Positions 26,711 to 34,103 of a stretch of DNA of 64,000 bases are shown piece by piece. Every line of letters starts with the position of its first letter. The stretch's first letter is position 1. The DNA is from Candidatus Sumerlaeota bacterium (GTDB lineage: Bacteria; Sumerlaeota; Sumerlaeia; SLMS01; JAHLLQ01): the NCBI GenBank assembly GCA_030156535.1, contig JASGMJ010000010.1, positions 82,885-146,884 on the forward strand. Direction: 5' to 3'. Below the pieces are notes generated by a model. The model ran no database searches. It was not told where the DNA came from and worked only from the letters and a program-made list of their open reading frames with translations. The position numbers and the translations under genes were made by a program.

Positions 26711-28066
26711 ATGTTTGTTTTGTCTGGAGGAGCCCGCGCCCTGCGCGCGGTGCTGGTGCTTTCGCTATTCCTGCCCGCCCTTGTCTCCGCTCAATGGAAG
26801 CCCGCCGGGGCGCTGAAGCTGCCTCGGCACAACTATAGTTTTCTCGCGGCGACGCCATCGGGCGATCTTCTCGCCGTCACGTTCAACAGCCAACCGGCGG
26901 ATGGTCTGCCGCGCGCGATGCCCGCCCTGCTGATCCGCAACCCCACGAGTCCGGCGCCGGAAGTGATCGAGCTGTGCCGCACTCCGTTCATGCCCCAGCG
27001 TGGCTACGGCGGCGTGGCATGCCACGGGAGCGGGCAGTTCTTCGTCTCGGGCGACACGGGCGAGGCGGCCACGTGCTTTATCCGCAAGTTCAACCCCGAC
27101 GGCACGCCCGACCGGACGTTCGCGGCCAACGGCGAAGTGCGTCCCAACCGGCGGACGCTGGGGATGGACGTGCTGGGCAACACGCTGTTTGTCGCGACGA
27201 ACTGGGGACGGGTCCTGCTGTTCGACACACAGACGGGGCGCGCGCTGGGCGAAACCCCGGCGGTGCCCGGTCCGGTCTACGTGCGCGACGTTTCGATCGA
27301 TCCCAAGTCCATGCGCCTGTTCGGCGTGGCGGAGGGGTCGGCAGTGACGTGGGGCGGGGGGGCGCCGTGGAAGCCGCTGGGCTATGTGTTCCGGCCGCTG
27401 ACGCCGAAGTCCGGCGAACTGCGCGCGGGCGAGGGCATCTCCATCGACCCGATCCACCGCACGGTGCTGCTGACGCCGATTCCGGGCAACGTGCTGCACG
27501 AGATTGCAGGCAACGGGAGCATCGCCCGGCACCTCGTTGCTTCCGCCAAGCCGAGCGCGCACCTCGCCGACTCCGTGCTTTCCTTCGATGGCGAGACGCT
27601 GTTTGTTTCCGACATCACGGGGCGGCTGATTCACGCGATGCGGCGCAGCCTGGCGAACGAAGTGGCCGACAACGCCGTGGCGAGCGCCAGTTCGACGCCG
27701 CTTCCCGCCACCAGCGGCTCCGTGGAGCCCGTGACATGGCATAAGTCCTACACCAAGATCGTTCAGCAGGCACGTGAGCAGAACAATCCAATGGTCGTTT
27801 ACTTTCGCCGATCGGGCTTTGACGTGTGCGACGCATTCGAGAAGAACATCCTGCTGACCGATGCGTTCAACGAGAAGGCCGCGGGCTTCACCTGCGTCTT
27901 CGAGGACGTTTCGACGGACAACCGGTTGCTCGCGTACCGCTTCGGCGTCTATCGCGTGCCGCACATCGTGGTGCTCGACGGACAGGGCAATGTCACCGGC
28001 GAGTTCACATTCAACATCCCGCCGGACGATTTGTTCGCCGCGATGAAACGCGCCACGGGGAAGTAA
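26711..28066 (+). CDS. Secreted propeller-like protein with C-terminal thioredoxin-fold domain
   Basis: 451 residues from ATG 26711, which follows GGAGGAG. The signal peptide is LRAVLVLSLFLPALVSA|Q. Residues ~30-320 show repeated beta-propeller-type strands (GRVLLFDTQTGRALGE, VLSFDGETLFVSDITGRLIH). After a Ser/Ala/Pro linker, residues ~340-451 look like a thioredoxin-fold domain: KIVQQAREQNNPMVVYFRRS, then CDAFEKNILLTDAFNE and YRVPHIVVLDGQGNV. The usual CxxC is reduced to a single Cys (FDVCDAF), as in some DUF255/SoxW-like proteins, so disulfide reductase activity is doubtful. A cell-surface or periplasmic role is inferred. Monocistronic. Confidence 0.72.
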   Translation: MFVLSGGARALRAVLVLSLFLPALVSAQWKPAGALKLPRHNYSFLAATPSGDLLAVTFNSQPADGLPRAMPALLIRNPTSPAPEVIELCRTPFMPQRGYGGVACHGSGQFFVSGDTGEAATCFIRKFNPDGTPDRTFAANGEVRPNRRTLGMDVLGNTLFVATNWGRVLLFDTQTGRALGETPAVPGPVYVRDVSIDPKSMRLFGVAEGSAVTWGGGAPWKPLGYVFRPLTPKSGELRAGEGISIDPIHRTVLLTPIPGNVLHEIAGNGSIARHLVASAKPSAHLADSVLSFDGETLFVSDITGRLIHAMRRSLANEVADNAVASASSTPLPATSGSVEPVTWHKSYTKIVQQAREQNNPMVVYFRRSGFDVCDAFEKNILLTDAFNEKAAGFTCVFEDVSTDNRLLAYRFGVYRVPHIVVLDGQGNVTGEFTFNIPPDDLFAAMKRATGK

Positions 28067-28114
28067 GAGCGGGGCGCGGATGGCTGCTGCGCTCCCCGCG
28101 GGTGATCGTTCACC

Positions 28115-28130
28115 CGTCCCTGACGGGACT
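28115..28130. repeat. Dispersed palindromic motif cgtccctgacgggact
   Basis: The same imperfect palindrome (GTCCC-tgac-GGGAC type) recurs at 31108-31123 (one base changed) and in a shortened form at 45173-45186, always between genes. It may be a REP-like element or a binding site. Confidence 0.45.
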
Positions 28131-28172
28131 CCTTTTGATTTCCCGGGCCACGCAGAAGAGAAGACCATTCGA

Positions 28173-28214
28173 AACCGGGAACTGGCGACCGGGAACTGAC
28201 GACCGGGAACTGAC
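28173..28214. repeat. Three tandem 14-bp repeats (gaccgggaactgac)
   Basis: Two identical copies (28187-28200 and 28201-28214) follow one diverged copy (28173-28186), upstream of the sugar-acid operon. A variable-number locus or an array of regulator sites are both possible. Confidence 0.6.
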
Positions 28215-28319
28215 GATTGCCTCCGGGCAGCGTTTCCTTCTTGTGCAGTCCGCGCGGTGTCGTCTTCGATGACGCTGCGGCAAGAGGCCGCCCGATTCTT
28301 TCGTTGGAGTCCTTTGCAC

Positions 28320-29189
28320 ATGGCGGCGACCCCTCCCCACGATGACGCAGCGGTTTCTCCCGCTGGCGCGTCTCTTTTCCGGCTCGATGGGCGGACGGCG
28401 CTGGTGACGGGTGGCTCGGGAGTTCTCGGCGGCGCGATGGCGCGCGGGCTGGCCCAGGCAGGCGCGCGTGTGGCCCTGGCCGCGCGAACGGCGAAGAATG
28501 TCGAAGCCGCCGCCGCCGATTTGCGCAGCCACGGCGCGCAAGCCATCGGCGTGGCCATGGATGCGTGCGAGACCGGGGCGATCAGGGCGGCGGTGGAGAA
28601 AGTGGAGCGCGAGCTTGGCCCCGTCGATATTCTCGTGAATGCGGCGGGGGGAAATCAGGCGGGAGCAACGACGCTGGCGCCCGAGCGCACCTTCGCGCAA
28701 CTCGACCCCGATGCCCTGCGCAAGGTCGTCGACCTGAATTTGTTTGGCGGCGCGATGCTCCCCGCGCTCGTCGTGGGGCAGTGCATGATCGAGCACAACG
28801 TGGCCGGGTCGATCATCAACATCACGTCGGTTTCCGCTGCCACGCCGCTGACGCGCGTCGCGGGTTACTCCGCCGCGAAGGCCGCCGTGGGGAGTTTCAC
28901 GCAGTGGCTCGCCGTGCATCTGGCGCTCGAACTGAACGCGCCAATCCGCGTGAACGCCATCATGCCCGGGTTCTTCCTGACCGAGCAGAATCGCTTTCTG
29001 CTGACGAACGAGGACGGCTCGTTGACGGAGCGCGGGCGCACGATTATTGAGCACACACCGATGAAGCGTTTCGGTTCGCCCGGGGAACTCGCCGGCGCGT
29101 GCGTGTTCCTCGCCTCGCCCGCGAGCAAGTTCGTCACGGGCACGACGCTGACCGTCGATGGCGGCTTCACCGCCTTCTCAGGAGTCTGA
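28320..29189 (+). CDS. uxuB: SDR oxidoreductase, UxuB/YjmF-type D-mannonate (fructuronate) oxidoreductase
   Basis: 289 residues from ATG 28320; upstream in-frame starts at 28257 (GTG) and 28269 are possible but less conserved. Classical SDR: GGSGVLGGAMARGLA (NAD-binding TGxxxGxG-like), NAAGGN, and the catalytic Ser in INITSVS with Y/K in YSAAKAAV. The C-terminal half closely follows B. subtilis UxuB/YjmF: RVNAIMPGFFLTEQNRFLL, IIEHTPMKRFGSP, FVTGTTLTVDGGF and AFSGV. That enzyme interconverts D-fructuronate and D-mannonate with NADH. It is the first gene of an operon with gluconokinase (3 bp gap) and a LarA-family epimerase, which supports a sugar-acid role. Confidence 0.85.
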   Translation: MAATPPHDDAAVSPAGASLFRLDGRTALVTGGSGVLGGAMARGLAQAGARVALAARTAKNVEAAAADLRSHGAQAIGVAMDACETGAIRAAVEKVERELGPVDILVNAAGGNQAGATTLAPERTFAQLDPDALRKVVDLNLFGGAMLPALVVGQCMIEHNVAGSIINITSVSAATPLTRVAGYSAAKAAVGSFTQWLAVHLALELNAPIRVNAIMPGFFLTEQNRFLLTNEDGSLTERGRTIIEHTPMKRFGSPGELAGACVFLASPASKFVTGTTLTVDGGFTAFSGV

Positions 29190-29192
29190 GCG

Positions 29193-29729
29193 ATGATCGT
29201 CCTTGTCATGGGTGTTTCGGGATGCGGCAAGACAACCGCCGGGCGTGCGATCGCGGAGGAACTCGGTTTGCCATTTTACGATGCCGACGACTTTCATCCC
29301 GCCGCCAACCGCGAGAAAATGGGGCGCAACGAACCGCTCGGCGACGAGGACCGCTGGCCGTGGCTGCGCCTGCTGGCCGAACGCATGAGGGAATGGGACG
29401 CGCGCGGCGGCGCTGTGCTGGCCTGCTCCGCGCTCAAGCAGTCCTACCGCGATGTCCTGGCCACCGGCGCCGACCGCGTCGCCGTCGTCCACCTCATCGC
29501 GCCGAAGAGCGTCGTTGCCGCGCGACTCGAATCGCGCAAGGGAACGCACGTCATCGTGCGCGACTACGACCGCTTTCTCGAAGGGCAGTTCCGCGATCTT
29601 GAGGAACCCGCCGATGCGATCCGCGTGCCGTGCGATGCTCCGCTCGCAACGATTCGCGCCACGGTGCGCCGTGCCCTGGCGGAGGGCAAAACAACCGGCG
29701 ACGCGCCCAACGAAAGGAACAACGCATGA
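29193..29729 (+). CDS. gntK: Gluconokinase (GntK/IdnK type)
   Basis: 178 residues. Phosphorylates D-gluconate to 6-phosphogluconate with ATP (EC 2.7.1.12). The P-loop GVSGCGKTT (residues 7-15) leads the protein. Family blocks follow: FYDADDFHPAANREKMGRNE then PLGDEDRWPWL, LACSALKQSYRDVL, and the LID region RKGTHVIVRDYDRFLEGQF. Length is normal for the family. It starts three bases after the SDR stop and ends in an ATGA overlap with the LarA-like gene, so all three are co-translated. The operon supplies its substrate if the epimerase makes gluconate. Confidence 0.92.
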   Translation: MIVLVMGVSGCGKTTAGRAIAEELGLPFYDADDFHPAANREKMGRNEPLGDEDRWPWLRLLAERMREWDARGGAVLACSALKQSYRDVLATGADRVAVVHLIAPKSVVAARLESRKGTHVIVRDYDRFLEGQFRDLEEPADAIRVPCDAPLATIRATVRRALAEGKTTGDAPNERNNA

Positions 29730-31033
29730 GCACTTCCTCCGTCCCTCCGGCGCGCGAGTACATCGCGCAGGGTTCTCCCACGATCGTGATCGACGACGCG
29801 GCAACGACCCGGCTGCTCGACGGCATGTTGGATCAGCTCGGCGAGCTGTCGCGCGTACTGCTCATCCCGCCGGACTTCACGCGCTTCCATTCCGGCGCGG
29901 GGCCGATCACCGTTGCGCTCTGGAACATGCTGCACGCGCGCGGCGCGCGCGAGGTCAAGGTGCTCCCCGCTCTCGGAACCCACGTGCCGATGACGCGCGT
30001 GCAGCTCGAACGCATGTACCCCGGTATCCCTGCCGAGGCATTCGTTGCGCATCAGTGGCGCACGGATCTGGAGATGCTTGGCGAGGTGCCCGGCGCGTTC
30101 GTGCGCGAGGTCTCCGGCGGGCGCGTGGATTATTCGATTCGTTGCGAGATCAACGCGCTGGCCGCGCGTGGCGGGTGGGACCGCATCTTCTCCATCGGCC
30201 AGCTTGTTCCCCACGAAGTTATCGGCATTGCCAACCAGAACAAGAACATCTTTGTCGGCACGGGCGGCAAGGACGTGATCGACAAGTCGCACTTTCTCGG
30301 CGCCGTCTGCAACATGGAGACGATCATGGGGCGCGCGGACACGCCGGTGCGCGCGGTGCTCGACTACATGAGCGACAACTTCGCCGCGCATCTGCCGATC
30401 ACGTATGTGATGACGGTGCGCGGCAACGACAACGGCCGGCTCGTCACGCGGGGCCTGTTCGCGGGCGACGGCAAGGAGAGCTTCCGCAAGGGCGCCGCGT
30501 TGTCCCAGCAGGTGAACCTCGATCTGCTCGACGCGCCGCTCCAGCGCGTCGTCGTCTTTCTCGACCCCGAGGAGTTTCACTCCACGTGGATCGGCGACAA
30601 GGCGCTGTACCGCACGCGCATGGCGTTGGCCGACGGCGGCGAGCTCATCATCATGGCCCCGGGCGTAAACACGTTTGGCGAGGACAAGGGCATCGACGCG
30701 CTGATCCGCAAGTACGGCTACCGGGGGACGGAGCACACGCTCGCCGCGGTTGCGGCGAACCCGGAGGAACTCGGGCGCAACCTCTCCGCCGCCGCGCACC
30801 TCATTCATGGCTCCAGCGAAGGGCGTTTCCGTGTCGTGTGGTGTCCGGGCGGGCTGACGCGCGCAGAGGTGGAATCCGTCGGCTACGAGTACGGCGCCGT
30901 GGAGGCGATGCTGAATCGCTACGACCCGGCGGTGCTGACGGATGGCTGGAACGAGCAGGCGGGCGTGTTCTTCATCCGCAACCCGGCGCTGGGCCTCTGG
31001 GCCCTGCGGACGAGCTTCGCGCAGAGCGCCTGA
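29726..31033 (+). CDS. LarA-family nickel-pincer hydroxyacid epimerase, probably D-gluconate/D-mannonate 2-epimerase
   Basis: 435 residues. LarA enzymes racemise 2-hydroxyacids using a Ni-pincer nucleotide tethered to a Lys. All key positions appear at LarA spacing: D50 and R53 (PPDFTR), H86 (LGTHVP), H163 (VPHE), K173 (NQNKN) and H189 (DKSH). L. plantarum LarA has D72, R75, H108, H174, K184 and H200, with the same gaps of 33, 10 and 16. Some family members are known to epimerise D-gluconate at C2. Gluconokinase overlaps it upstream (ATGA) and a mannonate oxidoreductase leads the operon; mannonate and gluconate are C2 epimers. Cofactor genes larB, larC and larE are not in the window. Confidence 0.87.
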   Translation: MSTSSVPPAREYIAQGSPTIVIDDAATTRLLDGMLDQLGELSRVLLIPPDFTRFHSGAGPITVALWNMLHARGAREVKVLPALGTHVPMTRVQLERMYPGIPAEAFVAHQWRTDLEMLGEVPGAFVREVSGGRVDYSIRCEINALAARGGWDRIFSIGQLVPHEVIGIANQNKNIFVGTGGKDVIDKSHFLGAVCNMETIMGRADTPVRAVLDYMSDNFAAHLPITYVMTVRGNDNGRLVTRGLFAGDGKESFRKGAALSQQVNLDLLDAPLQRVVVFLDPEEFHSTWIGDKALYRTRMALADGGELIIMAPGVNTFGEDKGIDALIRKYGYRGTEHTLAAVAANPEELGRNLSAAAHLIHGSSEGRFRVVWCPGGLTRAEVESVGYEYGAVEAMLNRYDPAVLTDGWNEQAGVFFIRNPALGLWALRTSFAQSA

Positions 31034-31226
31034 ACGGCAGGCCGCTCTCAAAAGTCTTGTCCAGGACGCGACTTGGAGTGAGTGCTCTTTGTTATGAATC
31101 GATCAGTCGTTCCTGACGGGACTCTTCTGGGAAAGCAGAAGGCTATTGGCACCTGTGGCTCTGGGAATGCCCTGTTCTGCTTGCATGGCTGAAGGACACT
31201 TACCCATTGAGCAAGAGCCCACTTTT

Positions 31227-31243
31227 CTCCGTGTCTCCGTGAT
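31227..31243. repeat. Solo copy of the ctccgtgtctccgtgat repeat end
   Basis: Identical over 17 bases to the right end of the MITE-like element at 22199-22338. No matching left end is visible nearby. It lies 22 bp before the next GT2 gene and may contribute to that gene's leader. Confidence 0.5.
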
Positions 31244-31264
31244 GAAATCGACTTCCCATCAGCC

Positions 31265-32269
31265 ATGACTTTAGAGAATCCCTCTATGTGCCCCATGACC
31301 GACCTGCCTCTCGTCCCGATTTGCCGCGTGCGCGATCTGCCGCCGCCCCCCCAGGGCCGGCGCGGATGGCCGTGGACACGCACGAGCCGCCCCATTCCCC
31401 CGCGCGCCCCCAACGGCGAGCCGTGGCCCGTGATCGGCATCGTGACGCCGTCCTACAATCAGGGTGCGTACATCGAGGAAACGCTCCGCTCCGTCTTGCT
31501 CCAGCGCTACCCGCGCCTGGAGTACGTCGTCGTCGATGGCGGCTCGACGGATCGCAGTCCCGCCGTGATCAAGCGCTATGGCCGCTTTCTCTCGCACTGG
31601 GTCAGCGAGAAGGACCGCGGCCAGAGCCACGCGATCAACAAGGGGATGGCGCGGCTTGCGCGGGCGGAGTGGGTGACGTGGCTGAACTCCGACGACATTC
31701 TGCTCCCCGGCGCGCTGCAAGCCGTCGGCGAGTGGGTGCTCGGCCAGCGCCGCACCGACAGCGTGGCCGTTGTGGGACACGGCATTCACTTCAAGCAGGG
31801 AGAGCGCCGCCTGATCCCGGCCGAGCGCCGGCCCGATCTCGACCGCCACAACCTGCGCAACTGGCGCCGCTCGTCCTTTCTCCAGCCTGCGTGCTTTTTC
31901 TCGCGCGCGGCGTTCGAGAAGGCTGGCGCACTCGACGAGTCGCTGCACTACGCCATGGATTTCGACCTGTGGGTGAAGCTGGGCGAGCTGGGGGACTTTG
32001 AGCTGATCGACGCCGTGCTGGCGCGCGATCTCCATCATCCCGATGCCAAGACGCAGCGCGCGATGGGAACGTATCTGGCCGAGGCGTGCGAGATTCTCTT
32101 TCGACGCGGCTACCCGCAGGACGCCCGTCAAACCATCGCGGACTTGTTTGACGAGTACCGCTATCTGAGCGCCATGACGAACCGCGTGACGCGCAATGCC
32201 TTCTACCGCCGTTTCCTCCAGCCCGCGATGCGCCGCCTGCTCGGCGCGCCGGAGCACCTGCGCCAATGA
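31265..32269 (+). CDS. Family 2 glycosyltransferase (WcaA/GT-A type)
   Basis: 334 residues. Cytoplasmic GT-A fold enzyme transferring a sugar from a nucleotide donor during surface polysaccharide synthesis. After a ~55-residue Pro/Arg-rich extension come PVIGIVTPSYNQGAYIEETL, VVVDGGSTDRS, DRGQSHAINKGM and WLNSDDILLPGAL (the NSDD metal motif), then the acceptor region HYAMDFDLWVKLGELGDF. ATG 31265 is uncertain: 31286 and 31295 are in-frame alternatives and none has a clear ribosome site. Its stop overlaps the start of the next GT2 (ATGA). The two together probably add successive sugars to one glycan. Confidence 0.87.
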   Translation: MTLENPSMCPMTDLPLVPICRVRDLPPPPQGRRGWPWTRTSRPIPPRAPNGEPWPVIGIVTPSYNQGAYIEETLRSVLLQRYPRLEYVVVDGGSTDRSPAVIKRYGRFLSHWVSEKDRGQSHAINKGMARLARAEWVTWLNSDDILLPGALQAVGEWVLGQRRTDSVAVVGHGIHFKQGERRLIPAERRPDLDRHNLRNWRRSSFLQPACFFSRAAFEKAGALDESLHYAMDFDLWVKLGELGDFELIDAVLARDLHHPDAKTQRAMGTYLAEACEILFRRGYPQDARQTIADLFDEYRYLSAMTNRVTRNAFYRRFLQPAMRRLLGAPEHLRQ

Positions 32270-33282
32270 CCGGCTCCGTTCCTCCCTCCGGCGCCCCGCT
32301 CGTTTCCATCGTCACGCCGTGCTGGAACGCGGAGCGCTATCTCGCCGCCACCTACCGTTCGCTGCGGGCCCAGACGATGACCAACTGGGAGTGGCTGGTG
32401 GCCGACGATGGCTCGACGGATGGCGGCGTGGCGTTGCTGCGGCGGATTGCCGCGCGCGACGCCCGCGTGCGCCTTGTTCCGGGTGGGCACACGGGTCTTC
32501 CCGCCGTGGGGCGCAACCGCGCCTTGGCGCGCACGAGTGGCAGGTTCGTGGCGTTTCTGGACGCCGACGACGTTTGGCACCCGGAGAAGCTCGAACGGCA
32601 GCTCGCGTTTCTGCGCACTCATCGTGGCGTGGCGATGACGTACAGTTTCGTGCAGGAGTTCTGGAGCCCGGAGTGGGGCCGCCGCGAGGCGCCGCCGGTC
32701 TTCTGGCCCCGCGTGCGTCTGCCCGACGATCCGTTTGCCTTCCTGCTGCGGCGCGGAAACGTCGTCTGCACGTCGAGCCTGCTGGTGCGGCGCGCCGTGG
32801 TGGTGCAGCTTGGGGGCTTCGACGAGGACCCGGAGCTGTGCGCCGTGGAGGACCACGATTTTCTGCTCAGGGCGGTGCGCTGGTTTCGGCTGGGGCGCAC
32901 GCCGGGGGTGCTGGTGCGCTATCGCCTGCATCCGGCAAACGTCACGCGCACGATCGACTTCGGGCGGACCGAGGCGTTGCGGCGCAAGCTGGAGGAGCGC
33001 GGCGACCTGCGCGGGCGGGCGGGCGCGGGATTCCTCTCGGCGTACTACCTCAAGCGTGCGGAGCGCGGGCTGGCCGGAATGCCGGGCGTCGCCGTGCGGC
33101 GTGATTTCCTGCGCGCGCTGGCGTGCGATCCGCTGGACCCGCGCCGCTGGGCGGCAGGAGTGATGGCGGCGGTGCTGCCCTCCAGACTTCTGGGCGCGGC
33201 CTACCGGGGCACGAAACGCCTTCAGCGCCACTTGGAAGGGCGGGCCGCCTCGCCACATCATCTGGGTGGCCAGATGGAGTGA
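32266..33282 (+). CDS. Family 2 glycosyltransferase
   Basis: 338 residues, translationally coupled to the preceding GT2. GT-A motifs: LVSIVTPCWNAERYLAATYR, VADDGSTDGG, PAVGRNRAL and VAFLDADDVWHPEKLERQ (DADD is the metal-binding DxD), with the later FDEDPELCAVEDHDFLLRAV block, where ED+HDFLLR matches the catalytic-base region. The C-terminal ~80 residues are Arg-rich and may hold it at the membrane surface. Donor and acceptor are unknown. No polysaccharide export genes adjoin, so this is a small isolated GT pair. Confidence 0.87.
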   Translation: MTGSVPPSGAPLVSIVTPCWNAERYLAATYRSLRAQTMTNWEWLVADDGSTDGGVALLRRIAARDARVRLVPGGHTGLPAVGRNRALARTSGRFVAFLDADDVWHPEKLERQLAFLRTHRGVAMTYSFVQEFWSPEWGRREAPPVFWPRVRLPDDPFAFLLRRGNVVCTSSLLVRRAVVVQLGGFDEDPELCAVEDHDFLLRAVRWFRLGRTPGVLVRYRLHPANVTRTIDFGRTEALRRKLEERGDLRGRAGAGFLSAYYLKRAERGLAGMPGVAVRRDFLRALACDPLDPRRWAAGVMAAVLPSRLLGAAYRGTKRLQRHLEGRAASPHHLGGQME

Positions 33283-33404
33283 GGACGGCGTGATTCGTGG
33301 TTTGTGATTCGTGGTTGGGTTGGGACGGATGATACAGTGCCCTTGCGGCCGGGGGGGCGGGTCGTGAGTCTCAGTTGTTTCAGCTCTTCCGGAGGCCTTC
33401 CCTC

Positions 33405-33611
33405 GTGTTCCTGATCGTTCTGTTCACCATCACACTGATCGTGTTTGGTTTTATGGGTTGGCTGGCGCTGACCGTTGCAAAGTCGGCGGATGAGGAGGTG
33501 GAGGGCTCGCGGCTGACCAAGAATCAGTGGCGGGCGATGGCGTGGCTGGTGGCCGTGCTCGTCTGCCTGGTTGCGGCGTTGATCGAATACAAGATCATTC
33601 TGGGGAATTAA
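33405..33611 (+). CDS. Small two-helix membrane protein
   Basis: 68 residues, unrecognised. The GTG at 33405 is preferred because GGAGG lies nine bases upstream; a TTG at 33375 is an alternative. TM1 (FLIVLFTITLIVFGFMGWLA) and TM2 (MAWLVAVLVCLVAALIEY) are joined by an acidic loop (SADEEVEGSRLTKNQWRA), giving a hairpin topology. It runs tail-to-tail with rpsT across a terminator. No function is assigned. Confidence 0.65.
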   Translation: MFLIVLFTITLIVFGFMGWLALTVAKSADEEVEGSRLTKNQWRAMAWLVAVLVCLVAALIEYKIILGN

Positions 33612-33617
33612 ATAAAA

Positions 33618-33649
33618 CGGGCGCTCCCACATGAGAGCGGGAGCGCCCG
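33618..33649 (-). terminator. Intrinsic terminator of rpsT
   Basis: Stem CGGGCGCTCCC/GGGAGCGCCCG (11 bp) with a 10-nt loop. On the minus strand it is followed by TTTTATTTAATT. It may also stop the convergent small membrane-protein transcript, though the plus-side T content is poor. Confidence 0.85.
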
Positions 33650-33673
33650 GCGATAACGTTGTCGGAAGCTGCC

Positions 33674-33967
33674 TTAGGAGGCGGAGGCGCTTTCGGCGGC
33701 CTTGGCGCGGGCCTTGGCCACGGCCTTGGTCAGGCGCGAGATGTGGCGGGAGGCGGCCTCTTTCTTGACGAGGTTCGTCTTGGCGGCTTTGCCGAGCTTG
33801 CTCTGGGCGTAGGACAGAAGTGCCTCGACGCCTTCGAGCTTGCCGTTTTCCGCGGCATCGCGAACGGCTTTCATGGCGGTGCGCATTTCGGAGCGCTTCG
33901 AGCGGTTGCGGATGCGGCGGCGCTCGTTCTGGCGCACGCGCTTGATGGCGGATTTCTTATTAGGCAC
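33674..33967 (-). CDS. rpsT: 30S ribosomal protein S20 (bS20)
   Basis: 97 residues. Binds the 16S rRNA 5' domain and 3' minor domain. The start is GTG at 33967 with GGGAG ten bases upstream, giving the conserved beginning VPNKKSAIKRVRQNERRRIR read as fMet-Pro-Asn. A GTG/TTG-type start is common for rpsT. The three-helix bundle pattern is complete: RSEMRTAMKAVRDAAENGK, YAQSKLGKAAKTNLVKKEAA and SRHISRLTKAVAKAR, with a longer Ala/Ser tail than E. coli. Monocistronic with its own terminator. Confidence 0.95.
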   Translation of the reverse strand: MPNKKSAIKRVRQNERRRIRNRSKRSEMRTAMKAVRDAAENGKLEGVEALLSYAQSKLGKAAKTNLVKKEAASRHISRLTKAVAKARAKAAESASAS

Positions 33968-34103
33968 GTTCCGTAACTCCCGTGATTCGAGTCTTTGAAG
34001 ATCAGCCTTGGGGCACACTGGGTGCGTTGACCGGCAAGACCGGCCGCAAGGGACCGCAAGCACTGAGGCAGGACCCCCTGCCCGGTCAAGCCCAAACGGT
34101 CAC

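Noticed and set aside
33284..33320. Two copies of gtgattcgtggtt as a tandem repeat element
   Set aside because: Only two 14-bp units and a partial similarity at 45238; too little to call an element, though it fits the general style of intergenic repeats here.
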